In this document: positions 24,062 through 37,605 of the stretch, piece after piece | How positions within the stretch are numbered: the stretch's first letter is position 1 | Layout: every line of letters starts with the position of its first letter | Origin: Dipetalonema caudispina | Taxonomy: Eukaryota; Nematoda; Chromadorea; Rhabditida; Onchocercidae | NCBI GenBank assembly: GCA_013365325.1 | Contig: JABVXV010000012.1 | Location: forward strand, 248,001 to 312,000 | Reading direction: 5' to 3' | Length of the DNA stretch: 64,000 bases | Translations under genes and position numbers: made by a program | Notes under the pieces: generated by a model | What the model saw: only the letters and a program-made list of their open reading frames with translations | Database searches by the model: none | Told to the model about the DNA's origin: nothing

Positions 24062-27000
24062 AATGTTCCCAGAGAACTTGTACTTCTTTCTCCTCTCTAC
24101 ATCTTATCTGTTGATTTTTCCACATACTTATACCTTTTCCAATTTTTAACTGTGGTTACAAACAACTTTTGGTCCGTACTTTTTTATTGCCAATATCAGT
24201 GGATGAATTTTTGTTGTCCTTAATCTCTACTGATCAAAGTTGATTGATTCGCAAAATGCTGCAGAAATAACTGCAACTTATTAAATTCAGTTATTATTGC
24301 ACTGTTCGCTACATGGTTGTAAGTTTCTGCTCCTTTTGTAAATGCCTAATATGCAATGACAGAGAAGTAGTATTATTTTCGAACTCAACAGCGGAGCCTC
24401 TCACAAATATTTGCTGAGTATTTTTGATCATGTAAATCCCACACAAATATGATCATAATTATTAGTAATCAGAGCCCATTAATCGTATCCACTATACAGG
24501 CTGGAGAATTCCCCAACTGAACTCAAATAAGAGTTGCCTTTGAACTTTATAAAGTTTCTATATCACGTCGAAAAGGAATGTCCCAGAAACCACACTTGTT
24601 GAATTTATCGTTTCACAAAATATAATGAAAAATGTTGATTTATTGGACGTAATCTTTCATTATTATTGTAGTTACTCTCTGTGTTTTTCAGAAATTTCCA
24701 ATTCCACTCTTCGGCGAAACAATAGTTTTATTTTGTAGTATGTATTGAATTAAAAAAAAAGAAAAAAAAAGGCCCTCTGTTTTAATCACCAACTTGAGAA
24801 GTCATAAGTTCATTTCATTTTGACTGCTAGCATCTTTAAAAAAATTTTGAGCTTAAGATTATTCGACTCACTTGTTCATTATCGTTTGGTAATATAGTTT
24901 AAGTGTTCAGTTTCATTTCGTTTTTCAGTTTTTTGTAACGGTGCACTTTAAAAAAATGGAGAGTTTTTCTTTGTGTTGAAACCAACGATAGTAGAAAATT
25001 GAAGTAGGTAAGATACAGCAAAACAAAATCTACATATATAAATCATAATTTCCATTGTGACTGCAATCTAGACGTCATTGAATTTGAATTCATTTTACCT
25101 AAATCAGACTTCTCTCCCTGCCATTCTTCTACTCCTTTATTTCTTTCTTGAAACACGTGAAAGTTTCATCCTTGCTACGTCTTTCCCCTCAATCGGGATT
25201 TATTGCTACATCGACCATGTTAAGCATACTACTTCGACAATTAAACTTGAAATTGTTGTGAAGTACACTTGTCGCCCCCTTAATTTAACCTTAAACGTCA
25301 TTTAACTTATTTCTATAGTTGTGATGGCGATTGTTTTTAATTCTCTCTCCTTTACTTTAACTTAGTTTTAACGTCCCTTTTTACCTGTTTTGGAGCCCTA
25401 GTTCTCTCTGCAAATCTTGAATAATTTAGTTATTTCCATAGTAAATGTCTGTATCCATGCTGCTTGGTTGAGTCATTTACGGAGTGTTACTTTAAAGTTA
25501 TGGTACTTAGTCGTTTGAGCTTTCAAACGAAAAAGGTTGAACTTTTCAGTTTTTGAAGAAACTGGTTTGTGATTTCTGGGTGGTATTCTGCCGTTATCTA
25601 TAGAGTAGGGCTGTCATAGTATTTTATAACATATAAGGCAGAGAAGGGTAAGCGATCTGGGATGATATGAATTATAATCAGCAAACAACTACATGTCATG
25701 AAAACTATGATTTAGATAGATTTCTGGTGAGTTCATGTTCAATGGGTATTTATTGCTTACAACTTACTGAAGGCCTAGAAATCTCTGTTTAACATGATCT
25801 GATCAACGGAAAATGGCAAATAATAAACAGTTATTTTACATAAGAGACCGAATGAATGATTTTGAATTACAATAGCAGTATCAGTTTTGGGATTTGAAAA
25901 TTAAAAAAAATCACCAACAAGATCGATAACATGTGATATATATCACTACTTCGAGAGCAGGATTTATTGTCGTCTAGTGATGATTGATCTTGTGGGAACA
26001 AAAGCCAAGTTAAGACACAATTTTTTGTGAAATTGACAGGATTTAATAAAGTAGTGTACGTTTGAGAATAGCATATCAGTCGGTACATCGTAATTTGAAT
26101 ATTGGATTGCATGTTCGCATTATCCAAAATCGTATCCACTTCGAGAAAATGAATGAATCAAATGATATACTGCGCATTACAACAGAATTTAAGTGATCCC
26201 GTAATCGTTACTAATTACGTTATCAGCGTTGTTTGCGTGCAACTAGCGCAGACAGATTATAATAACATTCCATTTGCCTGAAGTTGATGCCTGAATCTCA
26301 GAACAAAAAGTAGCGGTACTTTGTTTACACAGGCAAGGATCGATTGTTGAGGCTAAGTTACTAAAAAAATGAAAGCAGGAACCGCTAAGGGGAAAATTTC
26401 AGGAAGTAGCCATTTAATGATTAGATGGTCAGGTTAAATTAAATCTAGAACGTTGAACTTTTGGTCTTAAATTTAAACTGAAATCTACATAAGAAATATT
26501 TTACTAAAATTGAACAGCAACACGCACCTGATGGATTTTTAAAATAGCTAAGCTAAAATAGATATTGCTCGCCACTTTTTTTTTCACATATAAATAACTT
26601 TGATATTTGTTAACTCGTTTCCTATTTCTGACAGCAAATGTGAATTTCTACTGGTAGCTGAAATGCAATCTTACTTGACCAATCAAAACGATAAACTAGT
26701 ATGCTGTTTTTGTCTGAAATTGTCTATTTTAAAATCATTTCTATCCTGAACTCAATACCAGCTGAACATGATACACAGTACAGATAGTAGCACTAATTTA
26801 ATCATTTAGAAATCAGTTCCCATAAATTGGCTATAACAGCACACCGATGTTCAAATATATTAGATCTTTCGAAGACTTTTTGTTATTGTTGTGTAGATTT
26901 GATCCATGAAAAAGAGATTAAATGAATGCTTTTCCAGTTAAAAGTTTTAAGTAATTCTCTAGAACTGTATTTTCCACCACCTAGCTAATACAGGTATCGA

Positions 27001-28180
27001 CACTGAAGAAAATCTCGTATTATAGTTTTATTCACAAGTATTTCCAAATGTTTTGTTTTTCTTTACGAACTTTTTGCTGGTCTCTTAATTTCCTAACCAT
27101 TAGGAATTGGATTAGCATTTCAATTCTCCCAAAATTCAGATAAGTGGAGCAGTAGCTTTTTCACCTTGCTTTTGTATGTATGATATATTGGCAAATCTCG
27201 AATTTATTCATGTATATGAGAAGTGGTTTAATAATTTGTTCGTACTGTAAGAATCATTTAGTCTGTTGGTAGGAAGTTACTATAGATTTGTTTAAAATTG
27301 TTTTAAAATTTAGAAAAAAATTTGTTTTGCAAGAAAAACCGTGTTGCAGAATAGCGTGTTGCAGAAATAACGATAGGAAGTTTGGTGGAATCGAATAGGG
27401 CTTCTCAGCTATTTTATTATATTTTGACTTTTTGCTCTGATATAGTTGTAGCTATAACTGTTGTGGTAATGGTGTTACTTCTGCTTTAATAATGTGTGGC
27501 TGAACATGAACATGAAATCATAATAACCGGTTTGATTTCTTTCACTCCCATTTTTTCTCTTCAATTTACTTTTCTTTTTGTTTGTACTGATCGGTATTTT
27601 AATTTGTTTGTATTTTCAATTTCTTCTGCTAATCGATTCATCAATCTTGATAGATAGATAGTTCTGGAATTGCTGAATGTTTCCTTCAATATTTAAATAT
27701 AAAGTTTTGGACTGCAATTTGTTGCATCTTTTATAAAATCTAGTTGCCTCACTGCTGTTCAAGTTAATAACGAAGTGAGATGGTTTCCGATATTTTAATA
27801 CATTTCCTGGAATTTTTAATTCTTAATTGGATATGTCTCCGGAATATCAGATATTAACTGGTGAAGGGTCATAAAGTTTGGCATGTTGACATTATTAGTC
27901 TCTTTTAAGTGCGGTAATGTCTCGTGTGCAGTCATGTCAACATAGGAAAATGCACTGTAGTTACATCTGGTTAATCTAGATACTAGTAATTTTATTATTT
28001 GTCCACTTTTTTTTTAAAAAACGAACAGCTTTAGTAAAAAACAAAGGATCGTTGCGATTGCATGTCACCTTTCGTTTGCAGACATGGTCCGTTTTTGTAT
28101 CGCGTGAACTGTTTGGGTTTCAGCGTGGTAATCGAAGAGATATTTGGTCATTTCCTGGTAGGGTGGTCACACGGAAGGTA

Positions 28181-30600
28181 ATGTTGGATGGGCAAATTAC
28201 TACTGCTTCAAGTACTGTACGAAGGATATGTAGCAGTTCTAATTCAGAGGATTTCTCTGAAGATAATTATGGTATTTCTTTCTATTAAATATAATTTTTT
28301 GAAAGTTAATGTAATCAAAATTGATTTTAGTAATTACAATGAATTTATTGGGGTAATATTGTATTAATTTCCAGGCTCGAAACACTCGGTAGCAGGTGCA
28401 GCAGATAGATGTTATGTATAAATAAGGATGTGGTGCAAGTGACCAGTAACACGTACTCATAGAAGTGTTCCTGACTTTGGTTGTAAATTAAAATTAGGCA
28501 ACTTGTTGTGGTGGTCAAAATATATGCTTTTGAAATTCTTACTAAAGAACTTTAGGCGATGAGGGACGTGCTCCGCTATTAAACGGTCTTCTATCGTCAG
28601 CTGATAATGCCGTTAAAATCGATCTCAACCTGTCCGATGTTATCGTTCAAACTTCAAACAATTCTGTTGATAAATTTCCAAAAGAGCGTTGTAAAGCTGC
28701 CGTAAGTTCTTATCATCAATTTACGATATTTTCTGCAATTAATGGTGATGCCAGTAACAAGCGCAGTTGAAAATCATGAAAAACGATAAAGGAGAGTTTA
28801 ATTGAACAGAAATAAGTCATGAGTAATTCGTATAAATGTGACGTTTTGTCATCTGCTCAAGTCAATAATTAACTGGAAATGGAAATTGAAGATATCGGTG
28901 GGTTTGCTGATAACAGCGGCTGTATGCAATGATCTCGTATTATCGTTCATCCATGAAAAAGTACCACAGGAACCGCCTTTGCCGGATGCTGTATTCGCTC
29001 ATACGCCTTACATTCCATGGGCATTAATAGTGTCCGAATATCTTATGCTTGCCTCATTCACATGTATGCTTGCATTAACTATCATACACAGGCACCGCTG
29101 GATTATACTTAGGTTTGTTGATTTCTTTTATTTAATTGTTGGACACCCACATACTTTAAGAAAATCTGAAAAGTTTATTATTTCGGAAACCTACATAAAA
29201 GGTTAAACAAGAAAAGCCGAAAAATGCATAAGCCAAAAGCAGCCGTCTTTCAGAAGGATCGCTGTAATTGGTTCATTGTTATATTTTGGGCGTTGCCTAA
29301 CGATGCTCGTGACACAGGTACCCATTGCAGATCCTAATTATTATTGCTCACCACGTCTAAGTGTAAGTTCTTTTTTTCATATTGCTTTAGTTTCAGTTCA
29401 GAACCTTTATTATTAAAAGTTTTGCAACTAAACTTTTTTAGTCTCTTAAATTTCAAAACTAAACCGCTTAAGTAATTTTACTTTTATTTCCTTTTACTTT
29501 ATTTATTTTCATTAGGCAAAACCTTTTATCAATAATGCCATCCAGAAGTGTTCACATTTCAGATTTAAGGATTTTATCCTTCTTATCCACTTCCATTTAA
29601 AGAGATTTCTAGTATCTTTTACATGATTTAGGGCGCTGATTACACTCTAAGGAATATAGTGCTCAGAGCGATGCGGATTGTCAGTGGTGCTGGCTTGATG
29701 ATCAACGGGAAACATACACTTTGCGGTGATTACATCTATAGCGGCCATACAATCGTCCTTGTCACGAGTTGCTTATTTATCACAGAATGTAAGTGTTTGG
29801 AAAGTTCCTTTTTTGGTAGTGCAGGAGCGGACGTTTTGAGTTTTAAATTCAAGTTTCATCGGTTCATCATGAATTCACAAAGCTTTTGAATATCCAGATA
29901 AAATTAAATCTGTTGATAGGATTGCTTTTTTGCTAACTTTTTTTCTGCTTTGTGTCAATGCAAGTGGTCATCTTCTGAAAAACTGGTAATGTCCGTCGCA
30001 TTCAATAGTTTAGACAGTCCACGACGTTGGAAGCCGCTGCATTTCTTTTCAATAATGGTCTCAGCTGCTGGTGTTGTGTTGTTACTGATATCGCGTGCTC
30101 ATTACACGATTGATGTTATCATATCATATTGGATATCCACGCGGGTTTTCTGGACTTATCATACGTTGGCTGCTTTTCCAAGTCTTCGAGTTTGTTTTTA
30201 TTGTTCCTAGTGGGATTCATTGTTTTTCGTGCCGCTTTACAAAGCTAGAAGTAAAATTATATTGATAAAATTAGTTTTCTTTCCTTATCATATACTTTTT
30301 GTAAATGCATGTTAAATGAAATAGCATTTTTTTCTCAGAATGCAAGCTCTCACTATAATCACTTATCAAAATTTTATTGGTATCGATTATTTTTATTCAT
30401 GGAGGGGAATTTGCACAGGCCTGTACCAAGAAGGTATTATTTTCATGCTTGATGGAAATGTTTTGATATATTTGTTGTAACATCGTGATTAAACATCAGT
30501 AAATTGCTTTAATTTGGGAAGATCTTTTTAAAGGTTCGATTGGCCGTTTCCTCGGATGCGATTTGGTTCGCGGACTGCTTGCAAAACAAACTTATCGTAA
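28181..30600 (+). CDS. sms: Sphingomyelin synthase
   Basis: This multi-pass Golgi/plasma-membrane enzyme family moves phosphocholine from phosphatidylcholine to ceramide. Eight exons join in phase: 28181-28271, 28556-28701, 28862-29112, 29254-29362, 29632-29788, 30014-30189, 30339-30433 and 30534-30600, 363 residues. Family motifs in order are a first TM segment after the polar N-terminus, PDPNYYCSP-like 'ADPNYYCSPRLS', the D3 motif CGDYIYSGHT (residues 230-239), YSPRRW, the D4 motif HYTIDVIISYWISTRVFW (from residue 281) and the tail EGNLHRPVPRR. The predicted catalytic triad H238, H281 and D285 is intact. The start at 28181 is the first in-frame ATG after a TTTGCAG acceptor at 28081; an upstream coding exon remains possible. 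No SAM domain is seen. AATAAA at 30730-30735 fits the 3' end. The acceptor before 28862 (CTCAAG) is weak. Confidence 0.93.
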
Positions 30601-33028
30601 AAATTAATTCTTGGCCAACAAGGATGAGCATCAAACAACATTGGAGATCGTCGAAGGTGAAATGTGGATAGAATTCGTAGCAGATACATTTTGGAATAGA
30701 AACTTATAATTGCAAGGTTACTATGTGCTAATAAACTTGATGTGATTCCTTCATCTCAGAAATTTGCGTTATATTATCTTGTAAGCATGACAATTCTGCT
30801 ACATTAACTTTTTCTTTATACGACTTCAAGCTCGATTCAAGTTAAAATTTTATTCGAAAGGACTGGATTACTTCTTCATGATTCCATACTTCAGCTTTTC
30901 TCAAAATTATGTTAGTCTCTTGTTACAAAATTTCTGCAAATTCATACCTCTTTCTGCATGCATTCATCATGTACTTTTCATCTCTCCTTTTCTCTTAACC
31001 AGGAAGGTTCTTTCGTATATCTTAATTCAACTCAGTTTATGCAGCAGAATAATCTCAAATTGTTTTGACATTACGGGCTAGAATTCCGTTCAACACTTGC
31101 CAAAACCATATTGTGTCACGTCAATGATAAGCACTGTAGTATCGTTCATTATTTGCACAGCTCATCAAAATTACAAATCCGTAGTAGTTCAGATGCTTGT
31201 TATCACTTATGCTTTCAAAGTGAAGTGCTGCTTACTTACACTTATTTTCCTTTGCTCCAATCTTTAAGCTTTCCTTTAAATTGTAATTTCAGGAGTTTTA
31301 TCTTTGCACCTGAATCGATCGACCAAGAAAAATGTTCGACACAAAAATTTCCTTTTTTTTTTACAGCCTCAAGCAAAATTAAATGAGATTACAGAAGTGC
31401 ATATTTTAATATGATTCTGATTTGTTTTTTCTTTTTTTTTTTTTTTAATATAATGAATTATATCTTACCTGAATAATGCATTTTTTTTCTCATGCTCGAT
31501 TCGCTCGAATTGTTTCATGTATTTCTTTCCCTACCTATAAAATGGAAACATCGATTATGTTGTGAAGCATATCTCATATTCGACAAATGGAAATATGATA
31601 CTTGGGTTTTTCATTTATTAATATCAGTTTTTTCCGAATCCAGCCCCATTATATCGTATTTTCATTCATTTTATGTATTGTTATTTACTTGATTTTTTAT
31701 GCTCGCGAAGTCCTTTCAACAGTGTCTTTTACACGATATTGTTGGTAATTGTGTTGCAAAGTGAATGAAATATAAACTGTTATTATAGCTATTCAAATAG
31801 TCAAGAACTCTTTTTTTTGAAAAATGAGTTTAATGAACCTCAAATATCCAGGCTAAAATCTCTGAACAATTAATTTCTACTTGCATAGTATGAATTATTA
31901 TGGATGAACTTTGAATTATTTTCGTAACTTAGGGATCTAATTCTTATATTTCCGGACTGAACTTAAACCTATATTCGTTTCGGACATTTCAATTGCTTCA
32001 CTAGGATATTTATGCATGCATTTCAAGATCCTGTTTTTTTTTGTTAAATTAGAACTAATATTTCAGAGAGGAATATCAACTTTAATCAAATTTCATTATA
32101 GCTGGTACTGTTACTAAACTATTAGAAATCTCGAAAACATCGCAAAATATTGGATTCATTTTTATTTCGTAATTTCATGTCAAAAGCCCATTTGTACGAT
32201 TAATAGTCTGACTGGAAGTTTTGGAGTTGAAGTAAATACAGTCCCAAGGAATAAGTTCTAAAGATTTCCAAATAAGCCTTTGCGAAGGATAAAAATTGAA
32301 CAAAAATGCTTAAGTGGTCACTGGAACTAGACTGCTGGATAAAATTCACAAAAGTATTAGTAATACCGCAAATGCTCACAAGAGCATTGTTTTGTGATAT
32401 TATCTTAGGCGTAAGAACAGCTCAAACTTCATTTGTAATTTCTATCGACGACTTCCACTAGCTGTGGTTGATAATCAATCTTCAAGTTGTCTTCAAGGCT
32501 CACAATAATTTCGGAAAACATCCCAAAAGCAATAGGCTGACTATGTACAGTGATGAAGAGGTGTGTTATTTTTTTTTTTTTTGAGCACTAATCTCTGATT
32601 TGTCGGAAGTAGTGATATCACTAAATTCTTCGGTCGATGGCAGACCTATAAGTTGGTAATTGGAGCTTTAAGACCTATTATGAGAACAATAAATCATGGA
32701 AGATTATATTATTTAAAAGCTGCAACAACTGATGCATAGTTTTAGTAGAACATGTGGGGAAAAAAAACAAACAACTCCACTAAATCATAGTAACAGAAGA
32801 AATAAACATGGCTTCAAAATGCAAAACACTTTTGAATCCTGAAAAATTCCGGCAGTTCCATGTTCCACTCAAATGAAGCTATAATTCTAGAATAAATAAT
32901 GTCTGTCATCTAGAATTTGAAAGGAAACAAAAAGCTGAAGCACATGGATAGATGCAATGCAGCATCTATCCAAAAAGAAGTGCCATGCAATATATACATC
33001 ATTTAAAGGAAAAAACTGAAAACTTGGT
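30601..33028. other. Intergenic, convergent 3' flanks
   Basis: This holds the sphingomyelin synthase 3' UTR (AATAAA 30730-30735) and the downstream flank of the - strand gene ending at 33029. It has T-rich runs at about 31430-31446 and 32568-32582. Open frames at 30878, 31111 and 31492 have no support. Confidence 0.5.
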
Positions 33029-36000
33029 TTAGTAAGCGACGGATATTCTCCATGGTTTCTCAGTATTATGACGAGCTGCATTCTGGATATAGCATTCGGT
33101 TGCATCATATGTTCGATTACGTTGCAACATTTCATCTCCATACTTACAATATGGCTGCTGCTGCTGCTGCTGCTTAATGATTTGTTCACTACTATTACTA
33201 AGGTAAGAATTGCTACATTTTGCTCCTACTTCCGTAACATTCCCATTAAGCTTCATATTGTTACTTTCCTGAAAATGTAGAAACCGTTCAGTGATCGGGA
33301 AATGCAAGCTATTTAACCATATATTGATATTTATGTAAAACTTCGAAGAATCATCCAGTATATGGACTAAAAACTATAATTCGCCACTTTCACCTCCTTC
33401 ATGAGGATGAGGAAAAAAAGGGGAATTCAAAGAATAATATATATTGCGGTTTTCTTACCGCTGAAATTTGCTTTCTGAAATCAAGATAGGTTCTTAGATA
33501 AATGTGATCGTATTATACATCATTTTAATGTGCACTTCTCGTTTTATATTCTGCGAATAACTTATTATTTTGATGTCTGATTTATTTATATCTTTTTTTT
33601 AGAACAAAGAAATAGTGTTAAACGAAAGTAAATTCACTTAAATGATTTAAGAATACTCATGGGAATTTTAACTGCGCCAAAGATAATTCCAGTGAATTAA
33701 CAGCTCACGCTATAGCGTTGTGGACATCGGTCGTACTTAGGACCAGTTGCAACAGGAGCATTACTTGAATGAATACCACCGTATCGGCTCGAATTTTGTG
33801 ATATATCTACAGAAATTGGATCGTAACTTCGGTAATCGGGCTGAGGTATGTATACATTACCACGGGGAGTTGATCGTGAACGAAAACGATACGCAGCCTG
33901 GCAAAACAAGAACATTGTTTCATGAATATACTTGACATCACTTTTAAAAACAAAGTTGATGATTGCTAATATTCCAGACATAACAGAACCTGTTGTTCAT
34001 CAACTTTTCGATCATTTCGAAAAGCTTCTGTATCGAACATTGCTGCTTTGGTACGAACATCAGAATGTATCTGGCTGAGTTCTTTGCGAGATTCGCATTC
34101 GCCGAATACTTCAAGTGATTTTGTAGTGGTAGTGTATACCGGTGAAACAACCATTGCTGCCTCACCTTTACCGGTTTTAGACTGATCCAAATCCATTCCG
34201 AAGTATTGCACTGGTAGTTGCTGTTGTCGCTGTAGATGTTGTCGAGAATCTATGAAACAAAAATTATTATGATAAAAAACGGAAGTAACAAAGATACAAC
34301 AAATGAATTGGAAACCATAACAAATTGTTCATTAGTTTGAAAAAAAAGAAAATGAAATCAACGATAAGATGGGATATATATGAATTCAAATTCAAAGCGA
34401 TATATAAATCCACAAAAATGATGGAAATGCAGCGAAACCTTCTCTCACGAAAGCAATTTCTCGTTCAAGGCGATTTTCGACATCGTTCACCCAGCTGAAG
34501 TCAATATCGCTGACTTCGGTCTTCATATTCGAACTCTGGGTTAATGAACTGATCGTGGAACCATAGTCCGCACTTCTAAAAAGTAGAAGATTGAAACCCT
34601 AGCACAACATCAAAACTATGTAAAAGAAGCATTTGACGGAACAGATATAATGTGTTAGAATCTATCTCCGGAAAAATATAAAACAAGCCAGTGAGAAGGA
34701 GTGTGTTTACATATTTTTTTTGTTTAAAAAAATTTGAACTATTAATAAAATAAATTAAGTGGACTTTTTGAGCGGAAAATATCCCAACTGCGTTTGATGT
34801 GTAGTTTGATTATGAGATGCAGTTCCAGGAGCAGAATTGTATCGTTGGAATGGATTTGAAGCTGTCTCATCAGTTGAAAATACCTGAATAAAATTCCAAA
34901 ATACAATTCGAGATTCTAAAATGTTAATCAATGGACAAATTCTAACCGGTCAAGAAAGTACGGAGGATATGGTTACACAAATAAAATGATCAAGCTAAAA
35001 TGATTTTTTTTTAGGGTGAGATCGAAACGAAGAATAATAAACAGCATAGATGTACATTTTTTACTTACTGAAATACAAAAGAGATAACCTTGTCGTCCTC
35101 GGTTGAATTAGTGACATTTTTGGAGAACAAGTGAACATTCTTCTCTTGGACTTCCTCGGCTTCTAGTGTTATTTTAACGGGTATGGTACGTTCCGAATTG
35201 ATATCACCATCGTTGTTTGTGTTACAATCAGTACATTGACTATTTCTGTCGGTGGAACCACTGATACCATTTCGATATCCGTAATTTCGCTCATCGCAAT
35301 CGTGGGACGTTGCTGCTTTGGGATGACTGCATTCGTTGATCACTGCAGTCTTGCTGGATGCATAATTTATATCTGATGATTTGTGACCAATTTCACATTT
35401 TCCAACTTCACTACTTGTTTCCTCATCAATCACTTCAGCGGTTCCTTGCCGCACAGTAGCTGATGGTGCGCCCTTTGCAATCAAATTCCATTGCTGCAAC
35501 CGTCTAGGTGTTCCAGCTAATCCAGCATCATTCCTGGATACTCGTATTCGTTGCAAATGCTGATTCGATGAATTCTTCAGTTGTACTGGTGAAGGTGTTT
35601 GATGGTGTAATGAGGATGAATGATCGGTAGTTGACGTCAGACGACTTCGATCAGATGTATTCGTGGATGGAGCCGAATGGGTCATCCGTAAATCCGATAC
35701 AGCAAAACCATTTGAGCAGCTACTTAAACTTGATTATTAAGTAAAAAACAGTCAACTGAAGTCCCATCAGTCCCTCTCTGCCAATATGGATTTTTAAAAG
35801 AATCAAATTTCTTTCCAAAGTGAACAAAAAAAAGATAAATTAGAGGACTATTGTCGATGATGTCAACTGATTAACCTGCTAAAAGATGATTTCGGTGGAC
35901 CAGGAGGCATATCAGGAACAGCATTACCGTATGTTTGATTTCTCGCCACTTTCCTGTAGTCCTTCCAGATACGCTTCTGTGCCATTGGAACATCTACATA

Positions 36001-37565
36001 ACCATCCAAAACTTGTCTGCAATATTCGACAAGTAAATATAGTGACAGATATTTCCGAAATTTGATTTTCAAAATATGACAACCATAACATTATCTAAAC
36101 TCGATGTCACTAATTTCTCTCAGACGTATTCCACTGTTCTTTTGGCGGTTTTCTGCTCAGCCTCCTACATATCACGACATGTACAAAAAGAAATTTTCAA
36201 TAACATGAAGAAGTGCAATGTAATATAAATAAATGGAAGTAAAACTTAATATCCAAAGCCATAATTTCTCATTTTTCATTAGATGTAATGAATACTTCTG
36301 ATCCTTAATGGCACGAATTAAAAAGAAAGAATGAAAGTTTTCGAACTTTTTTGAGGGCATGAAAATATGTTTAAAGGTGAATAAACTCAAATTACATGTT
36401 TTCTGTGTTCATTGCCTTCTGATTTTCTTGTAAAAACAATGTAAAATGGCTTGGCAGATAATTTCAATATTTTCATGCTCAAGCAAAAATTTTCTTTTTT
36501 GAAAATAGAAAGAAATCAATACTGGCAAAGAGAGAGGGAGAAAAGAGGTGGTGGAAAGAGAACAATCAACAGGTTTTTCATAAAATTCTATATAAAACGG
36601 TTCTTCTGGATGAACATATGTATATGTTTTGGAATGTGTGTAATTTGTTGATGGTTTTATGCATTTGTCCTTGAAAACAGGAGCAAATCCTTTGTCATTC
36701 GATATACCTTACCGTACTGAATTCCATGAGTATTTCAATAAGTGACCGTCTATTGATTAAACTGTATACATTATTATACTGTTAAATGACTATTAAATTG
36801 TAATAATGTCATTATACATTGTTATCATTACTTACTGATAGTGTAGCAATGCAATGGATATTGTCACATAGCATGAATTTTAAGTGAACCATCAATTAAA
36901 TCAATTACCCCAAGAAATGTGGAAATCAATTACTATTTCAAAAAAAAATTGAACCTTGACAGATTGTCGGCAGAAAAAGCACGAGAATATTGTAACAGAG
37001 GTGTTACTGGTACATGGGGTGGAATAATATTCGCGGGAATGGAGCCCATTTTTTTCAACATTTTTTTCTGCCTTTTTTGCCACTTTTTGAATTGTTTTAG
37101 AGTTGGCGGCGGAATGGGTATAACTGTTGGCATTGGAAGCACTGTAGATGGTAATGCTCCAGGTGGACCATCCATAAAGAATGCTTCGTTAAGTGATAAA
37201 CGAGAATTCCCGATTTTCCAGTTCTGAAAATTATTCTTGTTTAAATATCAAAACTGAAATATCAAACATTCTGAAAACAAATCCAGTCAGCAAATAAGTG
37301 AATTACAGATAAAGGCAGTAACATCGTATGCGCATCAAAATATGGATTACGCTGCTGAAAAATTAGAAAATTCAAATAAGAAAATTCTGCATTTCAAATG
37401 CATGTAAAAAATTAAAAATAAAAATCATGACGAAAATTGAGTGTTACCAGTGCAACATAGCTATGCAATGTATGTCTCTTTCCGACCGATAGTTTATCAA
37501 CACCGATTAAAAAGTAAAAGTTCCAGTAATGAATAAATTGTCCATACAGAAACAAGTTTTCTGCA

Positions 37566-37605
<40 letters not shown>

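Larger units (their letters stand above)
20016..28081. other. Gene-poor AT-rich interval
   Basis: No exon was supported here. It contains a 21-T run (20652-20672), a (TA)n run (23341-23362) and a long fold-back element (23868-24061). Short open frames at 21540, 22592, 25078 and 25867 lack splice support. The last part presumably holds upstream exons or the promoter of the sphingomyelin synthase gene. Confidence 0.45.
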
